Source: Chelativorans sp. J32
Lineage (GTDB): Bacteria > Pseudomonadota > Alphaproteobacteria > Rhizobiales > Rhizobiaceae
NCBI RefSeq assembly: GCF_000518985.1
Contig: NZ_JAEQ01000009.1
Span: 1 to 64,000, forward strand
Length of the DNA stretch: 64,000 nucleotides
Direction: 5' to 3'
Position numbers and translations under genes: made by a program. The notes below the pieces were generated by a model. It worked only from the letters and a program-made list of their open reading frames with translations, was not told where the DNA came from and made no database searches. Of the stretch, positions 55,765 through 64,000 are shown one piece after another (the stretch's first letter is position 1; each line of letters begins with the position of its first letter).

Positions 55765-57618
55765 ATGACCGCGAACCCGCTTTGTGCCGTCAAGCTGTGG
55801 TCCCCCGAACTGGATTGGGAGACCCGCGCGGATGGCACGATATTGGTTTGGCGAAAGGATCCACTCGGAGCTTATCCGCGAAAGCTGAACGAGCGGCTCG
55901 TCCACTGGGCAAAAACCGCTCCGCAGCGCACATGGATGGCCGAGCGGGCTGAGGACGGAAACTGGCGGGAGGTTTCCTATGCCGAGGCGCTCGACAAGGT
56001 GCGCCGCGTCGGCCAGAGCCTTCTGGACCTTGGCTTGTCCACCGAGCGGCCCCTCGTCATCCTGGCGGAAAACTCGATCGAGCATGCGCTTCTGGCCCTC
56101 GGCGCTCAGCATGTTGGCGTGCCTTCGGCGGCCATTTCGCCGGCCTATGTAACCGCCTCAGCCGACTTCCAGAAACTGAAGGAGATCGCTCGACAGATAA
56201 CGCCCGGCCTCGTCTTTGCGGAGGACGGAGCGGCCTTTCAAAAGGCAGTGGACGCGGCCTTTGGGATTGAAATTCCCTATGTCTCCACCAGGAACCCCGC
56301 AAGCGGCCGGGGTAAGACGCTGTTGCTGGATGAGCTCCTTGCGACCGAGCCGGGCCAGGCGGTCAACGCGGCTTTTGATGCGGTCGGACCCGATACGATT
56401 GCCAAGTTTCTATTCACCTCAGGTACGACCGGCTCGCCCAAGGCTGTAATCCAGACCCAGCGCATGCTTTGCTCGAACCAGGAAATGGTGGCGGATTGCT
56501 ATGGTTTCCTGCGGGACGAACCTCCGGTCATTGTCGATTGGGCGCCGTGGAACCACACAGCGAGCGGCAACAAGGTTTTCAATCTTGTCCTCTATAACGG
56601 CGGCACCTTCTATATCGACAAGGGAAAGCCCACCCCTGCTCTGATCGGAGAAACCATCCGCAATCTCCGCGAGATTTCTCCCACATGGTATTTCAACGTG
56701 CCGGCGGGTTTCGAAATGCTCCTGCAGGCGATGCGGGACGAACGCGAACTGCGCGAGAATTTCTTCCGACAGCTGAAGATGCTTCTTTACGCCGGGGCCG
56801 GCATGGCCCAGCACACATGGGACGCTCTGAACGAGCTTTCGGAAGCGACGCTTGGATATCGGGTGCCGCTCGGGACTGGCCTCGGCGCGACGGAAACCTC
56901 GCCCTTCGCGCTTTTCTGCACGGAACCGCAGGACAGCCCCGGCAATATCGGGGTGCCCGCGCAGGGCGTGACGGCAAAACTCGTGCCCTTCGACGATAAG
57001 TACGAACTGCGTCTGAAAGGCCCGAATGTAACGCCGGGCTATTGGCGCAATCCCGAACTGACCAGACAGGCTTTTGACGAGGAAGGGTTCTACCGGATCG
57101 GCGATGCCGTGAAATTCGCCGTTCCCGGCGACCCGCGCCAGGGTTTCTACTTCGCGGGGCGTACGGCGGAAAATTTCAAGCTGCGGACGGGCACCTGGGT
57201 AGCCGTGGGGGTGGTGCGCGCGCAGCTCGTCAACCAGTTCGGCGGTCTCATTCGCGACGCCGTCATCACGGGTGAAAATCGACAGGAATTGGGAGCGCTG
57301 GCGGTACCGTTCCTCCCCGCGCTGCGGGCACTCGTGCCCGATAGCGCCGTTTCGGACGAAGAGCTGCTCTCGCATCCCACGATCCGTGCGGCAATCGTGG
57401 AGCGCCTTGCCGAGCACCAGCGCCAGGCGACCGGCTCCGCCTCCCGCGTCATGCGCATGATGCTCATGGCCGAGCCGCCCCGTTTGGACAAGGGCGAGAT
57501 CACCGACAAAGGCTCCTTGAACCAGCGCGCCGTGCTCGCCCATCGGGCAGAGCTGGTCGAAGCGCTCTATTCGGACGCTTCCGACGTCATCCTCGTCGAG
57601 AGGCATGCCGTGGCATGA
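55765..57618 (+). CDS. fcs: Feruloyl-CoA synthase-like AMP-forming acyl-CoA ligase
   Basis: A 617-residue ANL-superfamily enzyme. The P-loop motif LFTSGTTGSPKAVIQTQRM, the A5-type GTGLGATETSPF and the hinge region YRIGDAVKFAVPGDPRQGF with FKLRTGTWVAVG match feruloyl-CoA synthases, which activate hydroxycinnamic acids to CoA thioesters with ATP. The C-terminal catalytic Lys is likely in RLDKGEITDKGSLNQ. GGGAGGAG precedes the ATG at 55765 by 2-7 bases. It is translationally coupled to the downstream SDR gene and divergent from the MarR operon. Confidence 0.88.
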   Translation: MTANPLCAVKLWSPELDWETRADGTILVWRKDPLGAYPRKLNERLVHWAKTAPQRTWMAERAEDGNWREVSYAEALDKVRRVGQSLLDLGLSTERPLVILAENSIEHALLALGAQHVGVPSAAISPAYVTASADFQKLKEIARQITPGLVFAEDGAAFQKAVDAAFGIEIPYVSTRNPASGRGKTLLLDELLATEPGQAVNAAFDAVGPDTIAKFLFTSGTTGSPKAVIQTQRMLCSNQEMVADCYGFLRDEPPVIVDWAPWNHTASGNKVFNLVLYNGGTFYIDKGKPTPALIGETIRNLREISPTWYFNVPAGFEMLLQAMRDERELRENFFRQLKMLLYAGAGMAQHTWDALNELSEATLGYRVPLGTGLGATETSPFALFCTEPQDSPGNIGVPAQGVTAKLVPFDDKYELRLKGPNVTPGYWRNPELTRQAFDEEGFYRIGDAVKFAVPGDPRQGFYFAGRTAENFKLRTGTWVAVGVVRAQLVNQFGGLIRDAVITGENRQELGALAVPFLPALRALVPDSAVSDEELLSHPTIRAAIVERLAEHQRQATGSASRVMRMMLMAEPPRLDKGEITDKGSLNQRAVLAHRAELVEALYSDASDVILVERHAVA

Positions 57619-58376
57619 TCATCAAAGGATCGAGTGCATTGGTCACCGGCGCCGGTTCCGGTCTGGGCAAGGCAACGGCGCAGATGCTTGCGGAACGCGG
57701 TGCGATTGTTCATCTGTTCGACCGCAACGGGGGCGCTGCCAAGGCGGCTGCCGATGAAATCGGCGGCACTGCGCTGGTAGGGGATGTTTCAAGCGAGCAG
57801 GATGCTGAAGCGGCGGTCGAGGCCGCCGCCACGGCTGGCGACGGATTGCGCATCCTCGTGAACTGTGCCGGCATCGGAACCGCCGGGCGCATTCTGGGGA
57901 GAGACGGCCCCATGCGCCTTCCGGATTTCGAAAAAGTCATCCGGGTCAACCTGGTAGGCACGTTCAACATGATGAGGCTTGCCGCTGCAAAGATGGCGGC
58001 GGCATCGGAGCGCGCGGACAAGGCCCGCGGGGTGATCGTGAACACCGCTTCGGTAGCCGCTTTTGAGGGCCAATTGGGACAGGCCGCATATTCCGCGTCC
58101 AAGGGCGGCATTGTTTCCATGGCTCTGCCTGCGGCACGCGAGCTTGCCCGGTTCGGTATCCGCGTGAACACCATCGCGCCGGGCATCTTTCTCACGCCCC
58201 TTCTGCATAGCCTACCCGAAGAAGCCCAGCAAAGTCTTGCGGGTGCCATCCCCTATCCGTCACGCCTCGGCGATCCTGCCGAGTTTGCCGACGCAGTGCG
58301 CTTCCTCATTGAAAACCAGTACATGAACGGCGAGGTCATTCGGCTCGACGGCGCCATCCGAATGCAGCCTCGATAG
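57615..58376 (+). CDS. Short-chain dehydrogenase, 3-hydroxyacyl-CoA dehydrogenase type II-like
   Basis: A 253-residue SDR with the cofactor motif TGAGSGLGKATA (residues 12-23), an Asp after strand 2 (LFDRNGG) that favours NAD+, NCAGIGTAGRI, and the active site Ser in NTASVAAFEG and Tyr-x-x-x-Lys in AYSASKGG. The overall sequence resembles type II 3-hydroxyacyl-CoA dehydrogenases. The ATGA overlap couples it to the CoA ligase. Together with the crotonase it would allow ligation, hydration and oxidation of an aryl- or alkyl-CoA side chain. Confidence 0.88.
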   Translation: MIIKGSSALVTGAGSGLGKATAQMLAERGAIVHLFDRNGGAAKAAADEIGGTALVGDVSSEQDAEAAVEAAATAGDGLRILVNCAGIGTAGRILGRDGPMRLPDFEKVIRVNLVGTFNMMRLAAAKMAAASERADKARGVIVNTASVAAFEGQLGQAAYSASKGGIVSMALPAARELARFGIRVNTIAPGIFLTPLLHSLPEEAQQSLAGAIPYPSRLGDPAEFADAVRFLIENQYMNGEVIRLDGAIRMQPR

Positions 58377-58401
58377 ATTGCCCTGCCGCCGATCCCGTTC
58401 G

Positions 58402-59616
58402 CTAGGCTCTTGTCTGCTGCCTCGGGGTGAAGAACAAGAGGGCGGCGCTCAGTGCGCCCCCAGCGGCTATGGCAAGCATGAGGACGATCATTGGTCTCGG
58501 TCCGTTGGCAACCAGGATGCCGGCGATATACGAGAAAGCCGAAGCGGTAGCGAATTGCAGGAAGCCGATCAGGCCTGATGCGGAGCCCGCTTTGGTCGGG
58601 TCTGCGGACAACACGCCGGCTAGCGAGTTGGGCATGATGAAGCCGCTGGCAAGCGTGGCTCCCGCCATGGGTAGGAACAAGGTCCCGGCCGATTTGAACT
58701 CTTCGAAGAGCACAAGCATCAGCAGCGTGAAGAACACAACCATCATCGAGCCGGAAAAGATCGACCATTTTGGATCGCGCCCCAATTGTCCGCGCCCGGA
58801 AAGAAAATTGCCGGAGGCATAGCCAATGGCCACGACCGAAAACCAAATCCCGTATTCTGTTGGCGAAAGATCCAGATACTCGCTCGCCACGAAGGCCGCA
58901 CCGACGACGAAACTGTAGAACAGTGCTGTATTGAGGCAGATATTGGCGGCGTGGATGAGGAAGACTCCCCGGCGCAGCAATGCGCCGAAATCCGCCGGCA
59001 AACGGCGAAGGTTAAGGCCGGCTGCGGCGCGCGAGGTCTCAGGCACCAAGGCCGAGACAAGACATAGCGCCAGCCCCGAGTAGATCGCCAGGAACCAGAA
59101 CGGCCCAGCCCAGCCGAAGGAATCGTGCAGCAGGCCTCCGGTGATCGGCGCAAGCATCGGCCCCACCGAGGTGCCGATGGCGAGATAGCCGAGCATTGAT
59201 GCCGTTCGCTCATTGCTCGACATGTCGCGGACGATGGCGCGCGCCAAAACGATGCCGAAGCAGCCACTGGCGCCCTGGAGAACGCGAAGTCCGATCAGCA
59301 CTTCGATGCGAGGCGCGAAAGCGCAGAGAACGCTCGCGATGGTAAATACAAGAAGGCCCGCTAGAAGCATGGGACGGCGCCCGAAGGCGTCGGCGAGCGC
59401 ACCAACGACGATCTGCGTGGCGCCGAAGGCGATCATGAAGAGCGAAATCAACAATTGGGCCGTGCCGTAGTCGGTCACGAACTCCCGCTGCAGATTGGGG
59501 AGTGAAGGCACGATGAGATGGGTGGACAACGGCCCGAGCAGGCTCAAGCCCATCAACAAAGAGATCGGCGGGGCTGTTCTCGCCCCGCCGCTATCCGGCT
59601 GCTGCCCGGTTGTCAT
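58402..59616 (-). CDS. Bcr/CflA-type MFS efflux transporter
   Basis: A 404-residue 12-segment membrane protein. Motif A is VGALADAFGRRPMLLAGLLV between helices 2 and 3; helix 4-5 has GLRVLQGASGCFGIVLARAI with the Bcr/CflA RAIVRDM pattern. Members export chloramphenicol, bicyclomycin, sulfathiazole or natural phenolics. It converges on the SDR gene and lies 57 bases after tctA on the same strand, so it could be cotranscribed with the tct genes. Export of a toxic aromatic acid is inferred from context. Confidence 0.88.
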   Translation of the reverse strand: MTTGQQPDSGGARTAPPISLLMGLSLLGPLSTHLIVPSLPNLQREFVTDYGTAQLLISLFMIAFGATQIVVGALADAFGRRPMLLAGLLVFTIASVLCAFAPRIEVLIGLRVLQGASGCFGIVLARAIVRDMSSNERTASMLGYLAIGTSVGPMLAPITGGLLHDSFGWAGPFWFLAIYSGLALCLVSALVPETSRAAAGLNLRRLPADFGALLRRGVFLIHAANICLNTALFYSFVVGAAFVASEYLDLSPTEYGIWFSVVAIGYASGNFLSGRGQLGRDPKWSIFSGSMMVVFFTLLMLVLFEEFKSAGTLFLPMAGATLASGFIMPNSLAGVLSADPTKAGSASGLIGFLQFATASAFSYIAGILVANGPRPMIVLMLAIAAGGALSAALLFFTPRQQTRA

Positions 59617-59673
59617 GTGAGGTGGCTTCGCCCTCGCATGGAACTCAGCCCGATCGACACCTTGGACAACGGG

Positions 59674-61182
59674 TCAGCTCTCCTCTTCGACAAAAACTTC
59701 TTGGCGACGCTTCGCAATGTTGGGCCGGCTTACGACGAAAAGAACGGCAACGGCAACAATGAGGAGAGCCGCGCTGATGGGGCGGGTGACAAAGATGCTC
59801 AGGTCGCCGCCTGAAATCAGCATTGCACGACGCAGATGCTCTTCAAGCATCGGACCAAGGACGAAACCGAGCACGAAGGGCGCAGGCTCGCAGTCCAGCT
59901 TGATCAGGAAATAGCCGATCACGCCGGCGATCGTCACCGTATAGACAGCGAAAGCGCTGTTGGAGACCGAATAGACGCCGATGCAGGAGAACGCGATAAT
60001 GGCCGGAAACATGATCCAATAGGGCACGCGAAGCAGCGAGACCCACAGGCCGATCAGCGGCAGGTTCAGCACCACGAGCATCGCATTGCCGATCCACATC
60101 GAGGCGATGAGCCCCCAGAAGATTTCCGGATTGCTGACGACCACGTTCGGCCCGGGCTGGATGCCCTGCATGATCATTGCCCCGATCATCAGCGCCATGA
60201 CGACATTCGACGGGATGCCTAGCGCCAGCATCGGCACGAAGGAGGTCTGCGCGCCGGCATTGTTGGCGGCCTCGGGGGCCGTAACCCCCTCGATTGCGCC
60301 CTTGCCGAATTCGGCCGAATTCTTGGAGGTCTTTTTCTCGAGATTGTAAGCGACGAATGACGACAGCAGCGCACCGCCGCCCGGCAACACGCCGAGCAGG
60401 GAACCGATCGCCGTTCCCCTGACGGCGGGAGCGATCATGCGTTTCAAATCGTCCACTGAGGGCCACAGGCTCTTGACCTTGGCGATGACGGGGGCCGAAC
60501 CCTCTTTCCCCTCCAGATTTCGCAGGATTTCGCCGATGCCGTAGATGCCAACGGCGAGCGCGACAAAACTGATGCCATCGAGCAGTTCGAATTGCCCGAA
60601 GGTGAAGCGTGGCGCACCTGTGTAGATGTCCGTGCCGGTCAGGCCGACTAGCAGGCCGAAGCAAATCATCGCGAGGGCCTTGAGCAGCGAACCGGAGGCG
60701 AGCGCAATGGATGAGATCAGCCCCACCACCATGAGCGAGAAATATTCCGCCGGTCCGAAGCTCAGCGCAATCGAAGTCAGCGGTCTGGCGACGAGTGCCA
60801 CCAGGACAGTAGCAACGGTTCCTGCAAAGAAAGAGCCCAGCGCCGCTGCGGCCAGGGCGGGCCCCGCCCGCCCCTTCAGCGCCATCTGGTAGCCATCGAT
60901 CGTGGTGACGGCGGAGGCGGATTCCCCTGGAAGGTTCACCAAAATGGCCGTCGTCGAGCCACCATATTGCGAGCCGTAATAGATGCCCGCCAGCATGATG
61001 AGCGACTGCACCGGATCGAGACCGAAGGTGAGCGGCAGCAGCATGGCGATCGTTGCAAGCGGCCCCAATCCAGGCAGGACACCGACCACGGTGCCCAGCA
61101 ATACGCCGATGAAGCAATAGAAAAGGTTCAGCGGGAGGAACGCTACTCCGAAGCCGAGACCAAGATGTTCGAAAAGCTCCAT
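59674..61182 (-). CDS. tctA: Tripartite tricarboxylate transporter, large membrane subunit TctA
   Basis: A 502-residue inner-membrane protein with about 12 segments. Family signatures are GLGPLATIAMLLPLTFGL and GIYYGSQYGGSTTAILVNLP in the N-terminal half and GVTAPEAANNAGAQTSFVPM in the middle. It forms the cation-coupled channel of a TTT importer. The ATG at 61182 lies 7 bases after the TctB stop and is favoured over a GTG 18 bases upstream. Confidence 0.93.
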   Translation of the reverse strand: MELFEHLGLGFGVAFLPLNLFYCFIGVLLGTVVGVLPGLGPLATIAMLLPLTFGLDPVQSLIMLAGIYYGSQYGGSTTAILVNLPGESASAVTTIDGYQMALKGRAGPALAAAALGSFFAGTVATVLVALVARPLTSIALSFGPAEYFSLMVVGLISSIALASGSLLKALAMICFGLLVGLTGTDIYTGAPRFTFGQFELLDGISFVALAVGIYGIGEILRNLEGKEGSAPVIAKVKSLWPSVDDLKRMIAPAVRGTAIGSLLGVLPGGGALLSSFVAYNLEKKTSKNSAEFGKGAIEGVTAPEAANNAGAQTSFVPMLALGIPSNVVMALMIGAMIMQGIQPGPNVVVSNPEIFWGLIASMWIGNAMLVVLNLPLIGLWVSLLRVPYWIMFPAIIAFSCIGVYSVSNSAFAVYTVTIAGVIGYFLIKLDCEPAPFVLGFVLGPMLEEHLRRAMLISGGDLSIFVTRPISAALLIVAVAVLFVVSRPNIAKRRQEVFVEEES

Positions 61183-61189
61183 CAGATCA

Positions 61190-61651
61190 TCACCAGCCAC
61201 TGAAGAAAGGCCCGATCACCGGGATCGGAAGTCGCACCGCGTATGAGAAGACCAGGGTGCAGAAAACGGCCATCAAGGCGCTGGCCACGAGCACCCTGCT
61301 CAGGCGGATCTTCCGACCGGCGAGCGAGGCGATCGCCGTCGTGACGAACACCCCGGGGATCATGCCGAGATCCTCTATGAATGCGGCAAAGACTGTCGTC
61401 GCAAGCGATATCAAGCCGAGCGCACGCCAGGGCACGGCTCCAAACGGCATCTCCTGGGCATGAACGAAAGCCCGCGCCACGATCGCGGCGCCGAGAAGCA
61501 CGAGCAAGCCTGAAAGCACTATGGGAAAATAGCCGGGCCCCATCCTGAGGGCGCTGCCGATGGGCAGCATGAACCACGCGATACCGCCATACAACAGGCC
61601 GGCGGCGATGAAGAACAGGCCTGCGGCAGCGTCCTTGCGATCACTGATCAT
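61190..61651 (-). CDS. tctB: Tripartite tricarboxylate transporter, small membrane subunit TctB
   Basis: A 153-residue protein with four membrane segments (AAGLFFIAAGLLYGGIAWF, YFPIVLSGLLVLLGAAIVA, LISLATTVFAAFIEDLGM, RVLVASALMAVFCTLVFSY). GSALRMGPGYFPIVLSG is the typical TctB loop. AGGAGG 5 bases before the ATG fixes the start. It partners TctA, which begins 7 bases downstream. Confidence 0.92.
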   Translation of the reverse strand: MISDRKDAAAGLFFIAAGLLYGGIAWFMLPIGSALRMGPGYFPIVLSGLLVLLGAAIVARAFVHAQEMPFGAVPWRALGLISLATTVFAAFIEDLGMIPGVFVTTAIASLAGRKIRLSRVLVASALMAVFCTLVFSYAVRLPIPVIGPFFSGW

Positions 61652-61738
61652 CGTTTCCTCCTGCCGGCTGCCCTGGCATGCCGCGCCTGGTGGGAAGCAT
61701 CCCTGGCGATTGGCTCAGCCATCGGCATTCCGTCAAGC

Positions 61739-61764
61739 GGCAAGCTGCCCGCCGGCAGCTTGCC
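61739..61764. promoter_or_regulatory. Strong intercistronic hairpin between tctC and tctB
   Basis: A perfect 11-bp inverted repeat, GGCAAGCTGCC (61739-61749) and GGCAGCTTGCC (61754-61764), with a 4-base CGCC loop. It lies in the 155-base gap after the binding-protein gene. No T-run follows in the direction of transcription, so partial termination or protection of the tctC message is more likely than a full stop. Confidence 0.7.
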
Positions 61765-61806
61765 CGGCCGTTGTTGCGGCCAATGTCCATCCGCGATGCG
61801 GATCTT

Positions 61807-62781
61807 TCACTGCTTCGGGATACCGGCGGTCTCGATCGCCTTGGCCCAGAAATCAAGATCCTTGGCGACCAGTTCGTCCAATTCCTGTGGGGTGCTCGGA
61901 CGTGGGACCAGACCCAGCTTTTCCATCGATTCCTGGACGTCCGGCTGGGACAGCGCGTAGTTCAGAGCTTCGTTGAGCTTGGAGACGATCTCATCCGGCG
62001 TGCCGGCCGGTGCGAAAAAACCGAGCCAGGTCGATGTCTCCACTCCCTGAACCGTCTCGTTTACGGTCGGGATGTCCGGGTGGGAGGCAACGCGCTTCGG
62101 CTCCGCCATCGCAATAATACGCAAATCGCCGCTTTCCACGAAGGTGTGTACGGTGGGAAGCGTCCCGTAGCTCATGTCGATCTGTTTTCCGACCAGGTTC
62201 TGGATGGCCGGCGCGCCGCCCTGAAAGGGAACATGCGTGATCTGGATGCCGGCATATTTGTTCAGGAGTTCACCGGCGATGTGGTGCGCGGAGCCGATAC
62301 CGGCGCTGCCGAACGTCATCTTGCCCGGGTTCTCCTTCGCCATACGAATGACGTCGTCGACGGTCTTGATGGGAGAGTCAGCAGGAACAGCGAGCGAGAG
62401 ATAGGTCTCGCCGATGGTCCCGATGCCCTTCAGGTCCGTCTCAGGATCATAGGGCAAGCTCGCCTGAAGCGAAGGAGCCATCACGATCGGCGCGTTGACC
62501 GCCATGACGAGCGTGTAGCCGTCCGGCTTGGAACGAACCACCTGGCCCACGCCGAGGGCGCCGCCTGCACCGGTCTTGTTGTCGATGAGGATCGTCGCAC
62601 CGCCCAGCTTTTCGGCCATTTTCGGCTGAAGCAGCCGCGCCACGCCATCCGTGAGCGCTCCCGGCGGGTAAGGCGCCACGATGGTGATGTCGCGTTCGGG
62701 ATAATTTTCCTGTGCCGCCAAGGGGGCGGCTACTCCGACTGTCAATATGGCGGTGGCCAGGAACTTCAGCACAGCTCTCAA
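61807..62781 (-). CDS. tctC: Tripartite tricarboxylate transporter, periplasmic binding protein TctC
   Basis: A 324-residue Bug-family binding protein. Signal peptide residues 1-23 (KFLATAILTVGVAAPLAAQ). The mature protein starts ENYPERDITIVAPYPPGALTD and shows the Bug landmarks NKTGAGGALGVGQV and GSAGIGSAHHIAGELL. The start is a TTG at 62781; GGGAGG lies 5 bases upstream and the signal peptide begins there, and no ATG is well placed. Bug proteins bind carboxylates such as citrate, tartrate, phthalate or aromatic acids; the IclR and feruloyl-CoA neighbours favour an aromatic or dicarboxylic acid. Confidence 0.92.
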   Translation of the reverse strand: MRAVLKFLATAILTVGVAAPLAAQENYPERDITIVAPYPPGALTDGVARLLQPKMAEKLGGATILIDNKTGAGGALGVGQVVRSKPDGYTLVMAVNAPIVMAPSLQASLPYDPETDLKGIGTIGETYLSLAVPADSPIKTVDDVIRMAKENPGKMTFGSAGIGSAHHIAGELLNKYAGIQITHVPFQGGAPAIQNLVGKQIDMSYGTLPTVHTFVESGDLRIIAMAEPKRVASHPDIPTVNETVQGVETSTWLGFFAPAGTPDEIVSKLNEALNYALSQPDVQESMEKLGLVPRPSTPQELDELVAKDLDFWAKAIETAGIPKQ

Positions 62782-62820
62782 TGATTCCTCCCATCAAGCT
62801 GATTTGGCGCATTCTTCGCT

Positions 62821-62840
62821 AGTGCGAAATTTTTTGCGCT
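62821..62840. promoter_or_regulatory. Imperfect palindrome upstream of tctC, possible IclR site
   Basis: A 20-bp imperfect palindrome (two halves AGTGCGAAAT and TTTTTGCGCT) in which 7 of 10 positions pair, located 40 bases upstream of the tctC start. IclR-type proteins bind short palindromes near the promoters they control; the regulator gene is directly upstream. Assignment is inference. Confidence 0.35.
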
Positions 62841-62947
62841 GCTGCGATCAAGTAAGGCGAAGCACCGCTGGGTGTCAAGCTTGACGTGGCAGCACCGGCG
62901 GCCGAACCCCGGATATCGCGCGGCGCGCAAACGGCAGCCGGCGATGA

Positions 62948-62968
62948 TCGCTCCGAAGAGCGGAGCGA
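62948..62968. terminator. Hairpin downstream of the iclR-type gene
   Basis: A perfect 8-bp inverted repeat, TCGCTCCG (62948-62955) and CGGAGCGA (62961-62968), with a 5-base loop, about 70 bases after the regulator stop and 167 bases before tctC on the minus strand. There is no T-run on the minus strand, so terminator function is uncertain; it may instead separate regulator and transporter expression. Confidence 0.35.
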
Positions 62969-63039
62969 GTTCCTTGGTTTTGAACCGGCTTATTCAACGA
63001 TAACGCTGTTTCTGCGGCGCGGATGTGGGGTGCTCGCCC

Positions 63040-63825
63040 CTAGGCCCTCTTCGCCCGGCGCGTGTTTTCTTCCGGACTGGACCGGCGCTGCACACCCGGC
63101 ATTTCCAGCGCGCGACACGTTTCCAGCAAACGTTCGACTACCTGGTCCAGCTTGGGCTCCATTCGGAAGGTAGGGCCGGCGACCGTCACCACGAAATTCG
63201 TTCGATTCCAGATGAACCGCGCCGACACGGTCGTAGCACTGGGCACGCTTTCCTCCCGATTGAGATACCAGCCCCGCTCGCTCCCTTGCTCGATATTCCT
63301 GCGCAATTCATCCATGGAGGTGATGGTGCGGTCGGTCAGCGGCTCAAGCTTCATGGTACGATAGAGCTTCTCCCGTCGCTCGGGGTCAAGACTGCCCAGG
63401 ATGGCCTTACCTGCCGAGGTAGCATGAAGCGCGCGCGTCCGATCGCCAACCCGGACCAGGAAGCGCAGGGCATGCGAAGGCTCAAAGACGAGCAGATAGG
63501 TCGCCGTTGCGTCGGTGACCTTGGCAAGCGAGACCGATTCGTCGAACTCGTCACGCAAATCGCGAAGCAATATTTCCGCTCTTATGATGATCGGATCGTT
63601 TTCGGCGATCTGGCTGGCAAGATTGTCGAGCTTTAGCGTCGGATAAAACCCGCCCCGCGGCCCCAGCTCATAAATATAGCCAAGCTCCAGAAGGGTTTGC
63701 AGAACATCGTGGCAGCTCGATACTGGAATTTCGAGCAGTTTGGAAATTTCCGACAGCGATAATGGCCGTTTGTGCTCGGCAAATAATTCAAAAAACTCTA
63801 GCGTCCGTTTGACGATCTTGGACAT
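63040..63825 (-). CDS. IclR-family transcriptional regulator
   Basis: A 261-residue regulator. The N-terminal winged HTH covers residues 5-65 (LSLSEISKLLEIPVSSCHDV), and the C-terminal GAF-like effector domain includes ATSAGKAILGSLDPERREKL. IclR proteins commonly control aromatic-acid and dicarboxylate genes. GGTGAG directly before the ATG at 63825 decides the start against an earlier in-frame ATG. It is upstream of and codirectional with tctCBA, which it probably controls. Confidence 0.9.
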   Translation of the reverse strand: MSKIVKRTLEFFELFAEHKRPLSLSEISKLLEIPVSSCHDVLQTLLELGYIYELGPRGGFYPTLKLDNLASQIAENDPIIIRAEILLRDLRDEFDESVSLAKVTDATATYLLVFEPSHALRFLVRVGDRTRALHATSAGKAILGSLDPERREKLYRTMKLEPLTDRTITSMDELRRNIEQGSERGWYLNREESVPSATTVSARFIWNRTNFVVTVAGPTFRMEPKLDQVVERLLETCRALEMPGVQRRSSPEENTRRAKRA

Positions 63826-63977
63826 CGCCTCACCACAATTCTGAAACGGCCAGTACATGGGCGCGGATGACGGGCAAGGTCAAGGGGGAGGAACGACTTT
63901 GCTGTTCTCTTACCGAAGCACCACCCGTCCAGCCTGCCAAGCAGATTTGACTACCACCACCTTCGTGATAATGAAAT

Positions 63978-63999
63978 CTCTTTCGTTACATCGAAAGAG
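63978..63999. promoter_or_regulatory. Perfect 22-bp interrupted palindrome at the right window edge
   Basis: CTCTTTCG (63978-63985) and CGAAAGAG (63992-63999) with a 6-base spacer TTACAT. It lies about 150 bases upstream of the IclR-type start and might be an operator for it or for a gene beyond the window. Confidence 0.4.
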
Positions 64000-64000
64000 G

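Overview
The window is G+C-rich with densely packed operons. Its gene families are typical of Alphaproteobacteria, most likely order Hyphomicrobiales (Rhizobiales): an invasion-associated locus B (IalB) protein, heterotetrameric sarcosine oxidase, several peptide-type ABC importers, a tripartite tricarboxylate transporter (TTT) and aa3-type oxidase subunit I. The order is inferred from gene content; there is no rRNA or marker gene to fix the genus. I see no tRNA, rRNA, CRISPR array, insertion sequence or prophage.

Layout. 1-5930 (minus): a giant secreted CshA/DUF11-repeat surface protein that runs off the left edge and is interrupted by about five single-base frameshifts. 6296-8406 (minus): an IalB-family protein and an M14-like DUF2817 hydrolase. 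8480-13931 (plus): a complete five-gene dipeptide/oligopeptide ABC importer. 13965-25194 (minus): a ten-gene set holding a crotonase, an ADP-forming acyl-CoA synthetase, a second complete ABC importer, an amidohydrolase-like protein without metal ligands, a quinone oxidoreductase and a thioesterase. 25398-35831: a second crotonase, a D-2-hydroxyacid dehydrogenase, an aldehyde dehydrogenase, a ThDP enzyme, and a plus-strand operon of methylaspartate ammonia-lyase, MmgE/PrpD protein and two MFS transporters. 35877-41063: cell-surface carbohydrate genes (GH1-like fusion, UDP-galactopyranose mutase, glycosyltransferase, GH43-like propeller protein). 41076-44122: an alpha/beta hydrolase and an acyl-CoA dehydrogenase. 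44199-50446: soxBDAG and a divergent GlxA-type AraC regulator. 50473-53384: GNAT, orphan ctaD, nucleoside deaminase. 53492-63825: a hydroxycinnamate-like catabolic region (crotonase-MarR-amidohydrolase operon divergent from feruloyl-CoA synthase-SDR), a Bcr/CflA efflux protein, and tctCBA with an IclR regulator.

Taken together the window is an accessory catabolic island: solute-binding-protein importers deliver peptides, amino acids or organic acids, which are handled by CoA ligases, crotonases, dehydrogenases and decarboxylases. Features that stand out are the amidohydrolase-like protein that has lost all four metal-ligand positions; two head-to-head crotonases without the hydratase glutamates; a methylaspartate ammonia-lyase paired with an MmgE/PrpD protein but with no glutamate mutase; a GH1 fusion whose SDR half carries a large internal deletion; and a GC-rich hairpin in the gap after each of three transport binding-protein genes.
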